Origin: Streptomyces sp. CC208A
Lineage (GTDB): Bacteria; Actinomycetota; Actinomycetes; Streptomycetales; Streptomycetaceae
Direction: 5' to 3'
Length of the DNA: 64,000 nt
NCBI RefSeq assembly: GCF_030010625.1
Contig: NZ_JASCXN010000006.1
Location: 159,558 to 223,557, forward strand
Positions 18,306 to 27,177 of this stretch are shown here, piece by piece (position 1 is the stretch's first letter; the number at the start of each line of letters is the position of its first letter). A program made the position numbers and the translations under genes. The notes below the pieces were generated by a model. That model saw only the letters and a program-made list of their open reading frames with translations. It searched no databases and was not told the origin of the DNA.

Positions 18306-19244
18306 ATGAACGACCCGCGACGCCGCCTGTCTCTGCGCCTGCTCGCCGGCGCTTCCGGCACCGCCCGGGCCGACGGCCCCCCGCCGGGCCGGGGCTGGGA
18401 GGCCGGGGACGCGGCGGGCTACGAACCGGGAGACGGCGCGGGCGTGGTGTCCCCCGCTGGCGCCTGTGAGTTCTCCGTGGACGGCGTCGTCTGGCGGGGA
18501 CAGGTGAAGCTGGGGCCCGCCCGCCTGAAGTCCGGCAAGGACGGCACCGTCCGGGTCCGGGTCCGCTCGGCCGGACGCCAGACCTGCGTCGCCTCGCTGG
18601 CCTCGTACCGTACGCACGGCGCCACCTGGAAGTCCTCCGGACTCCAGGTCTTCCACGACTGGGACACGATCACCGTCGCGGGCCAAGCCACGGGAGTGCT
18701 TCGGATCGCCGTGCCGGACGCCGGTTGCTTCGGGCAGGTGGACCTGTACCGGGACGATGTCGTGTACGACGGGCTCCTCGACGCCCGAGACGGGAGGCGA
18801 CACGGCCCGCTGCCCCAGGGGCCCGACCGGCCAGTGATCAAGGAGCGGCTGATCGCCGCGTGGAACGGGGGCACCAGGGACTGCGTCCCCCGGCAGACGC
18901 CGGAGCCGGACCCGTCGGCCGACACACCGGCCGCTCCGGTTCCCTCGGCCCCCTCCCCCGCCGGGTCGGCGGGACCGGCGGGACCGGCGGGACCGGCCAC
19001 ACCCTCGCCGACGGTTCCGACGCCGTCCGTTCCCGAGGGCGGAGAACCGCAGCCCGGCACGAACCCTGTCGCGCCGAGTCCCATGGAACACGAGCGCGGC
19101 CGTCCGGGCGGCGAACTCGCGCGGATCGGTGCGAGCGACACAGGCGTCCACGCCGGGTTGGGAGTGCTCCTGCTCGGAGCGGGCGGGGGCGTGCTCATGC
19201 TGCGGCGCCGCTGTGGGGGCACCGGGCCGACCGATAGGACCTGA
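18306..19244 (+). CDS. Secreted surface protein with a degenerate sorting signal
   Basis: This 312-residue protein starts with a basic, moderately hydrophobic segment that could be a shortened signal peptide (MNDPRRRLSLRLLAGA). A beta-rich domain at about 50-200 with three Cys follows, then a Pro/Ser/Gly linker, then LARIGAS, a hydrophobic helix (GVLLLGAGGGVLML) and basic residues. That is the layout of a sortase substrate, but LARIG lacks the Thr of LAxTG. A class E sortase lies at 24018. It may be anchored inefficiently or simply stay in the membrane. The function of the domain is not recognised. Confidence 0.75.
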   Translation: MNDPRRRLSLRLLAGASGTARADGPPPGRGWEAGDAAGYEPGDGAGVVSPAGACEFSVDGVVWRGQVKLGPARLKSGKDGTVRVRVRSAGRQTCVASLASYRTHGATWKSSGLQVFHDWDTITVAGQATGVLRIAVPDAGCFGQVDLYRDDVVYDGLLDARDGRRHGPLPQGPDRPVIKERLIAAWNGGTRDCVPRQTPEPDPSADTPAAPVPSAPSPAGSAGPAGPAGPATPSPTVPTPSVPEGGEPQPGTNPVAPSPMEHERGRPGGELARIGASDTGVHAGLGVLLLGAGGGVLMLRRRCGGTGPTDRT

Positions 19245-19583
19245 ACGGCCGGTCCCGTTATCCTCCGCGTCGGTCCGACGTGGCCATGGTCCCGGCAGAG
19301 GGCGCCCCGAGCGGCTCGGGGCTCGGGGCTCGGGGCTCGGCCGACGGTTGCCGGATCTGGCGGCGAGTGACCCGTCGCCGCGCATCTGTCCGCGTCTGCG
19401 GGAAATCGCAGGCGCCTGATCTGTAGAACGCATGTCTATTCTTGCCAGACGACGCCTTCCGGATTCATGAACTCCGGCTGGTCGTGCCGGGGACGACCGG
19501 TTGCCGACCCCTCGACCGGGGCTGCCGCCGGGACCTTCCGGACCCCGCGATTTCACGCCGTCCGGCCGAGTTTCAGGAGCATC
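19245..19583. other. Gene-free stretch with short GGCTCGG repeats
   Basis: Four tandem copies of a GCTCGGG unit lie at about 19313-19340. The rest carries no open frame with a start. The ribosome-binding site CAGGAG at 19574-19579 belongs to the sigma-factor gene. Confidence 0.4.
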
Positions 19584-21200
19584 ATGACTGAGTACGCGGG
19601 GCCCTCGATGGAAGACCGTTCGGACGAGGAGCTGGCGGAAGCAATTCGCGGCGGTTCGGAGCAGGCGGCGATGGCGGAGCTGTACGTGCGCCACCAGTCC
19701 GCGGTGCTGGCCTACGCGCGTTCGTGCTGCCGGGACACGCACACCGCCGAGGACCTCGCGGCCGAGGCGTTCGCCCGGACGCTGGAGGCGGTGCGGTCGG
19801 GCGGCGGGCCGACGGGGCCCTGGCGGCCCTACCTGCTGACGGTGGTCCGGCGTACGGCGATGGCCTGGACCGCCACGGCCCGGCGGTCCGAGCTGACGGA
19901 GGATGTCGAGCGCTGGGAGGAGACCGCCCCGTACGCCCAGGACGGGGCGGAGTTCGCCCTGCGCGATGAAGAGGGCGACCTGGTCCTGCGCGGCTTCCGC
20001 GCGCTGCCCGAGCGCTGGCAGGCCGTGCTCTGGCACACCGTCGTGGAACAGGAGAGCGCCCAGCAGGTGGGGACCATGCTGGGGCTGAGCGCGAGTGGGG
20101 TCTGGTCGCTGGCGGAACGGGCCAGGGAAGGGCTGCGTGAGGCGTACCTGTCGGAGCACGCCCACGGCCCACGGGCCTCGCACGAATGCCGTCGGCACGG
20201 TCCGCTGCTTGCCGCCGCGGTGCGCCGGGGGCGCCGTACAGCCGGTCGGCGCCTGGAACGGCACCTGGGCGAGTGCCGCTCCTGCCGCAGGGCGTTCCGC
20301 GACCTGACGGAGCTCAACTCCCGGCTGCGGCTGGTGCTGCCCGGCGCCGTGCTGCTGTGGGGCGCCGAGAAGTACCTCTCCTCCAGCGCCGCAGCCGCTG
20401 CCACAGCCGCTGCGGGGAGCGGAGGTGCGGCGGCCGGCGGCTCGGGGGCGGCGGCTGGTCTGCCGACCGCCCACCTCGCCGGGGTGTCACTGGCGGCCGT
20501 GACGGCGATCGGCGCCCTGGTCTATCTGGCCGCCCCCCAGTGGGACGGCCCGGACAGAGCCACCCCGCCCGCCGTCCGGGAAGTCACCGGGCTGCCGGGG
20601 AGCCTCGGCCCCGGGGCGTCCATATCGACGGCCGCCCCTGCCCCGAGCGGTAGCACCAGCCCCATTCCCACCTCAGCCTCCACCCCCCCGCCTTCTCCTT
20701 CGTCCCGCTCCCTGGGGAAGACCGCCGGCTCCTCCGCGGTGGCTACCTCGGCACGCTCTGGCGACCGCACCCGGCTGCGGATCGACGCCACGGGGCTGTG
20801 CATGGAGATCCCGGGCGGCTCCACGGCCGCCGGGACGCAGCCGCGGGAGGCGGCGTGCACCGGCGTGACCTACCAGGAGTGGGACGTCACTCCGCAGGAG
20901 AAGCGCCGCCGGGTGATGCTCAGGAACGCGGGTACGGGCCTGTGCCTCTCCCACACCGGCACCACCGCCGCCGGCGCCCCCGTGCGGCAGGTGGTCTGCG
21001 ACCCCGCCGACCCCCTCCAGGTGTGGACCATCAACCGGCACGACGACAAGGGCACCGCGGGGATCTTCACCAGTGACAACATGTACCTCGGCCTCAAGGA
21101 GTGGGCCCCGGCCGGGCGGGGCGAGGCGCACGACTCGCTGATCGCCACGTCCCCCCACTACTACCTCTCCCCGTCCCTGCACTTCCGCACCGACTGGTGA
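19584..21200 (+). CDS. ECF sigma factor fused to anti-sigma zinc finger, membrane helix and lectin domain
   Basis: The 538-residue protein combines parts normally on separate chains. Residues 10-100 form sigma region 2 (DLAAEAFARTLEAV), 130-190 region 4 with the helix-turn-helix (QQVGTMLGLSASGVWSLAERA). Residues 200-240 hold HxxxCxxC (RHLGECRSC), the zinc-binding anti-sigma motif. A membrane helix at about 300-325 (LAAVTAIGALVYLAAP) is followed by a Pro/Ser linker and a ricin-type beta-trefoil at about 400-538, predicted outside the cell. A single-chain design could link sensing of an extracellular sugar or wall ligand to transcription. ATG 19584 has CAGGAG 5 bases upstream. Confidence 0.85.
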   Translation: MTEYAGPSMEDRSDEELAEAIRGGSEQAAMAELYVRHQSAVLAYARSCCRDTHTAEDLAAEAFARTLEAVRSGGGPTGPWRPYLLTVVRRTAMAWTATARRSELTEDVERWEETAPYAQDGAEFALRDEEGDLVLRGFRALPERWQAVLWHTVVEQESAQQVGTMLGLSASGVWSLAERAREGLREAYLSEHAHGPRASHECRRHGPLLAAAVRRGRRTAGRRLERHLGECRSCRRAFRDLTELNSRLRLVLPGAVLLWGAEKYLSSSAAAAATAAAGSGGAAAGGSGAAAGLPTAHLAGVSLAAVTAIGALVYLAAPQWDGPDRATPPAVREVTGLPGSLGPGASISTAAPAPSGSTSPIPTSASTPPPSPSSRSLGKTAGSSAVATSARSGDRTRLRIDATGLCMEIPGGSTAAGTQPREAACTGVTYQEWDVTPQEKRRRVMLRNAGTGLCLSHTGTTAAGAPVRQVVCDPADPLQVWTINRHDDKGTAGIFTSDNMYLGLKEWAPAGRGEAHDSLIATSPHYYLSPSLHFRTDW

Positions 21201-21782
21201 CCCGACGGGCCGCGGCACCCGGCCGTGAAGGATCCCGTACGGGCCGCGGGCACAACGGAATCCCCGGCTGCCGGGGCACGGTCAGATGGAAGCCGGCCGG
21301 GCGCGCTCCGAGCCTTCGAGAGTGCGCCCGGCGGGTGCCCCGCCTGCGGCCTCCGCGCGCGGCCGCCGGGGCGGAAGGCGGCGGGGCGGCCTTCCGCGCC
21401 GCTTCGGTCGCCTCGCCGGTCTGCGAGAGGCTCCCCACGGCCGCGCCCCGCGCCACGGGGCCGGGGTAAGGCGTGCAGGGGGTTGATTCCTGCGTCGTTC
21501 ATCGGAAGCTCCTCCGGTCGTCGAGTGCCGCCAGCCGTCCGCCCTCGGGGCGGCGAGGCCGTCTCCGACGGCGGCTACGGGTCATACCAGGGGAGATGCG
21601 TTCGAATGCCACCATTCCTCCATCTTTGCTGACTCTTCACCAAGTGCGGTCTCGGTCGATCCGGCCGGGCACCAGGCCAGCGCACTCTCCTTCAGTAAAG
21701 GAAAGGCAAAATGCCGGGAGGGTCCGGGTGTCTCGTTGCTCTTCCCGGTGAAGGGCGGCAAGACAAGGGAGTGCGGAGCGTC
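21201..21782. other. Gene-free stretch ending in a duplicated upstream region
   Basis: No gene is supported. From about 21690 the sequence closely resembles the upstream region of the metalloprotease gene at 37715: shared pieces include GCAAAATGCCGGGAGG and AAGGGAGTGC just before the ATG. A G+C-rich inverted stretch downstream of the sigma gene may end its transcript. Confidence 0.5.
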
Positions 21783-22020
21783 ATGAGGCTCGGTCCGAGG
21801 CGGGTTGCCGGAGTGGCGGCGGCGTCCGCGGCGCAGTGGGCGGATGCGGCGGGAGCGGCTTCGCCCGGCGTGGCGGAAGGGGTGCTTGAGAACCGCTCGG
21901 TGGTCGTGGCGCCGGACCTCCCGGTCCGGCACCGCCTCGGTCACTCGCGGGACTGGTGGGTCGCCATGGTCGAGATGGCCACGGACATCGCGGCGTCACC
22001 GGCCGCCGTGACCTCCCTCG
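21783..22020 (+). pseudogene. Decayed copy of the LAxTG metalloprotease N-terminus
   Basis: The start MRLGPRRVAGVAAAS parallels MRLGLKQIGGVVAAS of the protease at 37715, and ENRSVVVAPDLPVRHRLG parallels its ENRVLVVMVDFQDRAHVG. Similarity then fades and no HExxH motif follows. The upstream region is also duplicated (see 21201-21782). I read this as the relic of a third protease copy. The open frame continues to 23864 only because of G+C bias. Confidence 0.6.
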
Positions 22021-22212
22021 CCCCCGTCCGGCCCGCCGTCCGGTATCCGGCGCGGTGCGAAACCGGAAGCCACGCGGACACCAGCCCGCAGCCGGCCCGC
22101 TGGCCCCGCCCTACGGAAACACGAGAACGACGTCCCCGGGACAGAAACGGCCGGGCCACAGCCCCGGCCGGAACGCTCCCACGGAAAACCTGCGAGAAGA
22201 GGACGCACGAAA

Positions 22213-23442
22213 GTGTCCGAACCGATCTGCCCACACTGCGGCGCCGCCCCAACGCCTCGGGACGCGAACTGCTCCTGCGCCACGGCACACGCCCACGCCC
22301 ACGCGGACGGGTACGACGACACCGAGCCGTTCGCATGGACACGGGTGCGCCGGTACGTCGACCTGCCTCCGCACGACGCGTCGGCCGCGGACACGACGAC
22401 CGCCCCCCACCCGGGGCAGGGCGGCCCCCGGAGACCCGCCTCCGGTCCGGTGTGGGGGATCATGCAGGGGACAGTGCCGCAGCGGCCGGCACCCGATCCG
22501 TGCGCGGCGCCTCCCGAGGCTCCAGCGTCCCCGGCGCACGCCCTGGAGGGGTCGGCGGGTCCCTGGGAAACCCCCGCGGCCGCACGGCCTTCCGGCCCGC
22601 CCGGGGAAGACACTCTTGTTCTGCGCGCGGTCGGCCACGGCACGCGTGCTGCCGTCGCTCCGCCCGGGACGCAACGCTCGGACCGGAGTGCGCCGACGGC
22701 GCGCCAGGGCGTGGGCCTGAGCCGGTCGGCCAGGATCGCGGGCGCCGTGATCGTGCTGGCGGCGGTGGCGGGCGTGACTGCGTTTGCCGGTGCCATGGTC
22801 GGGACGGACGGCACCGAGCGGCAGGCGGTGCCGTCGGTGGTGCCCTCGATCCCGGTCGCCGGGCCGACCGCCGCACCCATCGCATCGCCCTCCGGCAGCT
22901 GGCTGGACCCGGTCGACGAGGACGGGTCCCTCCCCAGCGCTGCCCCCACCTCCCCGGCCTCGGACTCGTCCTCCGTGCTCCCCCGGACACCCGTGCCCAC
23001 CGTCACCGCTACACCCACCGTCACCGCTACACCCACCGTCACCGCTACACCCACCGTCACCGCTACACCCACCGTCACCGCTACACCCACCGTCACCGCT
23101 ACACCCACCGTCACCGGCGGGGGTGCCGCACGGTGTACCGTGCCGCACCTTCCCGGGGCGCCGTGTCCGTCCGGTGGCGGGGCGGACCCGGAATCGTCCC
23201 CGCCCGCTCCCACCGGCCTGTGCTGCGGGGCCACAGGCCCCGAGGTCGCCGACCTGCAGTACCGGCTACGGGCACTCGGCCTGTACGAAGGTCGGATCAA
23301 CGGCGTCTATCACCAGCGCGTGACCGAATCGGTCGCCACCTACCAGCGGACCCGTCGCATCACGGCCGACCCGTCCGGCCGGTACGGGCCCTCCACCCGG
23401 GCCGCCCTGCGCACCGAGGTACCCGACGTCAGCGACTACTGA
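22213..23442 (+). CDS. Membrane protein with zinc ribbon, Thr/Pro repeats and peptidoglycan-binding domain
   Basis: The 409-residue protein begins with CPHCGAAPTPRDANCSC, a likely zinc ribbon in the cytoplasm. A Pro/Ala-rich stretch and one membrane helix at about 175-197 (AGAVIVLAAVAGVTAFAGA) follow. Outside comes a spacer with six to seven PTVTAT repeats (about 255-300) and a C-terminal peptidoglycan-binding domain at about 335-400 (DLQYRLRALGLYEGRINGVY). GTG 22213 is preceded by an AGAGGA box. It probably tethers a cytoplasmic partner to the cell wall. It lies between the sigma fusion and the sortase, all parts of the surface module. Confidence 0.82.
   Translation: MSEPICPHCGAAPTPRDANCSCATAHAHAHADGYDDTEPFAWTRVRRYVDLPPHDASAADTTTAPHPGQGGPRRPASGPVWGIMQGTVPQRPAPDPCAAPPEAPASPAHALEGSAGPWETPAAARPSGPPGEDTLVLRAVGHGTRAAVAPPGTQRSDRSAPTARQGVGLSRSARIAGAVIVLAAVAGVTAFAGAMVGTDGTERQAVPSVVPSIPVAGPTAAPIASPSGSWLDPVDEDGSLPSAAPTSPASDSSSVLPRTPVPTVTATPTVTATPTVTATPTVTATPTVTATPTVTATPTVTGGGAARCTVPHLPGAPCPSGGGADPESSPPAPTGLCCGATGPEVADLQYRLRALGLYEGRINGVYHQRVTESVATYQRTRRITADPSGRYGPSTRAALRTEVPDVSDY
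22991..23115 (+). repeat. 18-bp tandem repeat encoding PTVTAT
   Basis: The unit CCCACCGTCACCGCTACA is repeated about six times plus a partial copy, with almost no divergence. The near-identity suggests recent expansion by slippage or unequal exchange. Being in frame, it only changes the length of the extracellular spacer. Confidence 0.9.
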
Positions 23443-23446
23443 CTCC

Positions 23447-23466
23447 CCGGCGTGGGAGCACGCCGG
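23447..23466. terminator. Hairpin after the peptidoglycan-binding gene
   Basis: Arms CCGGCGTG (23447-23454) and CACGCCGG (23459-23466) pair perfectly around a 4-base loop, a few bases after the TGA. There is no U-tract, which is usual for actinobacterial terminators. Confidence 0.6.
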
Positions 23467-24017
23467 CCGTGAGGGCCGGGATCCTCCCCTCCCCGTGCGC
23501 AGCTCCAGCCAGACGGTCAGGCCCGGCCGCCGGGCGAAGTCCCCGCGCGGCGGCCGGGTTCTCCCCGACGGGCAGGCGTGGCCGTGTTCCGGCTGCGCGT
23601 CCTCCTCGTCCGATCGAGTTCGCGGCCAGGACGCGGAGCGGCTCCCGCGCGATCGGCCGTGCCGCGTTCGCGCGACGCGCCCTATCTCTTCACAGGTGGC
23701 AGGATCCTCCAGCCGAGCCCCGGCAGAGAATGACGACGGGCCACGCGATCCCCCGCCTCCCTCCGGACGCCCCGCTCCCTCGATCACCCGGTCCGCCGGG
23801 CGCCTGGGTCGCGTTCGGCCCTGTGGTCGTTCGGAGGCGGCGCGCACCGTCCAGGTGCCGATGACAGGGCGGGAGGCCGAGGCACCCGCCGCTCCCCATA
23901 GAGGACCGCCGTGCCGCCGTACTGAGGCCGTCGTAGTGACGAGCCGCCGTGCCGACGGGTCCCGCGAACGGCGACGGCCGGGTCCCACGCCGGACCCAGG
24001 GCCCCTGTCCGGGACGG
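23467..24017. other. Gene-free stretch between convergent genes
   Basis: No gene with a start, ribosome-binding site and plausible composition is seen on either strand between the peptidoglycan-binding gene and the sortase gene. Confidence 0.4.
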
Positions 24018-25373
24018 TCACATCCGGGCTCTCGGCCGCTCCTCGACGAGCTTGCCGAAGACGATCAGACGCCCCCGGGTGCTGAACTCGGGCGTGCATG
24101 TCGTCAGGGTGATGTAACGGCCGGACTCGGAGAAGGGCGACCCGCCGGGGATCAGCCGGAGGACGCTCACGTCGGTGGGGGGCGTCTCCGGGATGCGGCC
24201 GGCCACCTCGTAGCCGTACGAGACGGTCGCGGTCTCCACCACGATCCGGTCCCCGGGCGCCAGTCTGCCGATCTCCCGGAACGGCTCGCCGTGCGTGTTC
24301 CGGTGCGCGGCCAGCACGAAGTTCCCGACGGAGTCGGCAGGCATCCCCGTGCCCGGGTAGTGGCCCACCAGGCCCTTGTCGAGCACCTGCTCCAGGCCGA
24401 CGCCCTCGGCGATCGGGAAGGCCAGGTCCAGCTTCGGGATGCGGATGATCGCGAAGCCCTCGCCCGGCGCGAACTCCCCCGCCCCGTCCTCCGTCTGTGA
24501 GTCCGGTGCCTCATCGCTCCACGTCCGTTCCAGCTTCGAGAGCGCCTCGTCGGCCTCCGCGCGAGCCTGGACGTTGGTCCACCACACCTGGTGGACGACG
24601 AAGAGCACCATCGCCAGCCCGGACGTGACGAGCACCGTGCTCGCGGCCCGGGCGGCATGCGCGGCGGGCGACCGCTTGCGGCGGCGCCCGGCGCCCGTCG
24701 GACGTCGCGCGGCCCGGCGTCTCCCCGAACCGGCGCCAGGGGCCGCCGCCCGCCGGGCCCCGGCCCGTCGCGAAGGGGACGTCTCCCCCCTCTCAGAGGG
24801 CGCCGGCTCCGCTTCCGGAGCCGACTGCGGCGGGAGCGGTGTCCCGAAGTCCTCCTCGCCAGAGCCGGCCGTCCACTCGTGGGCCGACGGGGCCGGGGCA
24901 TACGCCTGCGGTTCCTGAACGTACCAGCCGTCCGGTGACGGGAGCGGCTCGTGGCTGTACCAGATGCCGGAAGGCTGGGGTGGTACCGGAGTGTCCCAGG
25001 TGTCCGGCGGCGGCTGATGGGCGTACGCGTCGGCCGGTTGGTGCGGTGGGTACGTCTCAAGGTCGGAGGAGGCCGGCCGGCCGGGCCACGGGGAGGGGTG
25101 CGGAGCCGACGGGTACGCCGGAGGCTGGTGAACGTACCAGTCGTCCCGCGACCAGTGCGGTTCCTGAACGTACCAGCCGTCCGGTGACGGGAGCGGCTCG
25201 CCGCTGTGCCAGGCCCCGGACGGCTGGGGCGGTGCGGAGGTGTCCCAGCCGTCCGGCAACAGCGGTGGTTCCCGGACCCACCAGGCGTCCGGTGACGGTA
25301 CGGGAGGGTACGGCTGCCGAGTCGCCGGTGCGCCGAACCCGTACGCGGCCTCCTCCGGATGCGGCATGGTCAT
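24018..25373 (-). CDS. Class E sortase with a long Trp/Pro-rich cytoplasmic head
   Basis: This 451-residue transpeptidase joins LAxTG-type proteins to the cell wall. Residues 1-185 are unusual: degenerate repeats of a unit containing DGWYVQEP. A basic Arg-rich stretch at about 205-235 precedes the membrane helix at about 243-262 (VLVTSGLAMVLFVVHQVWW). The sortase domain spans about 305-445, with catalytic His in LAAHRNTHGEP, catalytic Cys in TLTTCTPEF and the supporting Arg in STRGRLIVFG. Three possible substrates lie within 20 kb (18306, 25495, 36339), so it is probably their dedicated enzyme. ATG 25373 was chosen; ATG 25367 is close. Confidence 0.93.
   Translation of the reverse strand: MTMPHPEEAAYGFGAPATRQPYPPVPSPDAWWVREPPLLPDGWDTSAPPQPSGAWHSGEPLPSPDGWYVQEPHWSRDDWYVHQPPAYPSAPHPSPWPGRPASSDLETYPPHQPADAYAHQPPPDTWDTPVPPQPSGIWYSHEPLPSPDGWYVQEPQAYAPAPSAHEWTAGSGEEDFGTPLPPQSAPEAEPAPSERGETSPSRRAGARRAAAPGAGSGRRRAARRPTGAGRRRKRSPAAHAARAASTVLVTSGLAMVLFVVHQVWWTNVQARAEADEALSKLERTWSDEAPDSQTEDGAGEFAPGEGFAIIRIPKLDLAFPIAEGVGLEQVLDKGLVGHYPGTGMPADSVGNFVLAAHRNTHGEPFREIGRLAPGDRIVVETATVSYGYEVAGRIPETPPTDVSVLRLIPGGSPFSESGRYITLTTCTPEFSTRGRLIVFGKLVEERPRARM
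24908..25203 (-). repeat. Direct repeat of about 45 bp inside the sortase head
   Basis: The stretch from GCGGTTCCTGAACG through GAGCGGCTCG occurs at about 24908-24952 and again at about 25158-25202, apparently without a mismatch. It encodes the PLPSPDGWYVQEP unit. Recombination between the copies would delete about 250 bp. Confidence 0.8.
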
Positions 25374-25494
25374 GAGGAGGGTCCTCCGGAGACTCGGCCG
25401 GGTCGGTCCCGGCGGGATGGGGGTGACGGCCCGGTCGGGGCCGGCCCGGGTCTGCGGCGCCGCGGTGCCCGGGCGTGCGGGGAGCGGTGTCCGG

Positions 25495-26889
25495 TCAGTG
25501 GCCCTGGGAGGCCCTGCGCCGGGAGCGGGTGTAGCGGGTCCCGGCGAACGCCCCGCCGAGGAGGAGCACGGTGCCGCCGACGGCGGTCAGCGTGAGCACC
25601 GTGCCGTCGCTGCCCGTCGAGGCGAGGTTCCGGCCCGGGAGGCCCATGGCGGAGCCGGCCTTCGCGGACGGGATCTCTGTCGAGGACGGTGTGGCTCCCT
25701 GCCCCGCTTCGCCCTGTGTGCCGTGCTCGTGTGCGGAGTCGGTGCCGCTCTCGTCGAGGTCGGTGGGGCTGGTCGGGACGGCCGGGTCCGTCACCTCCAG
25801 GGCAGCGACGCCCTCGGCCGTCTCCTCCGGTGCGACAGCGACGCTCGGGGCGGCGCCGGCGGCCGGGGCCTTCCCGTCGAGGGAGACGGTGACGGTCGCG
25901 GCGTCGGCGGTGCGGCCGGTGACCTTCATGGTGACCTTGCTGGCGTTGTCCTGGAGGGTGATGATGCCGGCGTGGCGGCCGGTCGTGGACAGGACGATGG
26001 GGACGGCGGTGTGGTAGTTGCCGTCGGTCACGCGGTAGGCGAAGACGCTGTCGAAGTCCTTGTCCAGGGAGCCGGACGGGCGGCGGTATTCAAGGAGCAG
26101 GCTCTCCTTGTTCCCCATCGGGATCTCCAGCGCGCGGGTGCCTTTCTGGGAGCCGTAGAGAGGCTTGAGGCTGAAGGTCCCGGAGCCGGTGACGCGCCGG
26201 TGCTCCGCGGTCTCCAGCCAGCCCATGCGGATCAGCTGGTTGGCGGACAGGCCGGCTTCTCCGTTGCCACCCATGGGGGACCTGCCCGCGACGGCGGCGC
26301 GCTCCCCGCAGTCGACGAGGTTGCCGTTCTTGCACGTGAAGCGGACCTGGTGGCCGAAGCCGATGTTGTGGCCGAACTCGTGGCGGATCGTGGTCTCGGA
26401 GACGTCGTTGTTGCCGGTGTTCAGCCAGGTGTAGCGGCCGCCGATGGAGCCCATGCCGGACCAGTAGCAGCCGAGGCGGGGCAGGATGATGGACAGATTG
26501 TCCCAGTCCCTCTTCCGCTCAAGGCCCTTGGCGGTGACCTGTGCCTCGATGTCCTCCCGGATTCCCCTGAGGTCAGTGCAGCCAGCCTTCTGCCGCAGGG
26601 TCAGCGGACCGAGGACCTTCTCCTTGACGGCGGGTACGAAGGTGAACCGGCCGCGCGAGACCTGACTGAAGTACGTGTTCAGCGACTCGCCCGCGCCGAA
26701 GTACTTGTCGACGGCGTTCGCCCGCATCACGGCGGGGTCGGGGTGTGCCCGGTCGGAGAAGTCGGCCATGACGACGAGGACGCGGCCTTCCTTGGCGTCG
26801 TCCGCCGCGGCCGGCGTGGCCCAGGCCCCGACCGCAAGCGCGGTGAGGGATGCCGTGGCGGCGAGGACCCTGGCGATTCTGGTGCGCAT
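25495..26889 (-). CDS. Secreted zinc metalloprotease with LAxTG sorting signal
   Basis: The 464-residue precursor has a signal peptide (about 1-31, ending TPAAADD), a protease domain with the zinc motif HEFGHNIGFGH near residue 170, a beta-rich domain, an acidic Pro/Thr linker, and a C-terminal LASTG signal followed by a hydrophobic helix and a basic tail. The HExxHxxGxxH layout places it among metzincin-type proteases, M6/M11-like. ATG 26889 was chosen because the signal peptide starts there; the frame is open to 27003. It is a clear sortase substrate next to the class E sortase and a paralogue of the gene at 36339. The target is unknown. Confidence 0.92.
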   Translation of the reverse strand: MRTRIARVLAATASLTALAVGAWATPAAADDAKEGRVLVVMADFSDRAHPDPAVMRANAVDKYFGAGESLNTYFSQVSRGRFTFVPAVKEKVLGPLTLRQKAGCTDLRGIREDIEAQVTAKGLERKRDWDNLSIILPRLGCYWSGMGSIGGRYTWLNTGNNDVSETTIRHEFGHNIGFGHQVRFTCKNGNLVDCGERAAVAGRSPMGGNGEAGLSANQLIRMGWLETAEHRRVTGSGTFSLKPLYGSQKGTRALEIPMGNKESLLLEYRRPSGSLDKDFDSVFAYRVTDGNYHTAVPIVLSTTGRHAGIITLQDNASKVTMKVTGRTADAATVTVSLDGKAPAAGAAPSVAVAPEETAEGVAALEVTDPAVPTSPTDLDESGTDSAHEHGTQGEAGQGATPSSTEIPSAKAGSAMGLPGRNLASTGSDGTVLTLTAVGGTVLLLGGAFAGTRYTRSRRRASQGH

Positions 26890-27177
26890 GTGCTCTGTGC
26901 TCCCCTTGCTCGGAGTGTGCTTCACCCCGTAAGAGCAGGAGCCGGCCGCACCCTCGCACGCCGTTGCCATCTCGTTATCTTCTGGGGCGGGGGGATCCGC
27001 CACCGAGGGAGTCCAGCCCCCTCCTCGTGCTCCGGGCGGCCCTCAGCGCCCAGCGTCCGTACCCCACCCCGAGCCCCCGGGCCGGGCACGGTCGAGGCAG
27101 GCCGTCGATGCGCCCGAACGGCTGAACCTCGCCCCTGTCCAGCCCGGTCCGCCCTCGCCGTGGCCCACCATGAGCCC

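Noticed and set aside
22991..23115. CRISPR-like array of 18-bp repeats
   Set aside because: There are no spacers, the units are contiguous, and they encode PTVTAT in frame. No cas gene is present.
21711..23864. A 717-residue frame overlapping the peptidoglycan-binding gene
   Set aside because: Only its first 80 residues resemble a protease relic. The rest is a shadow of the gene at 22213.
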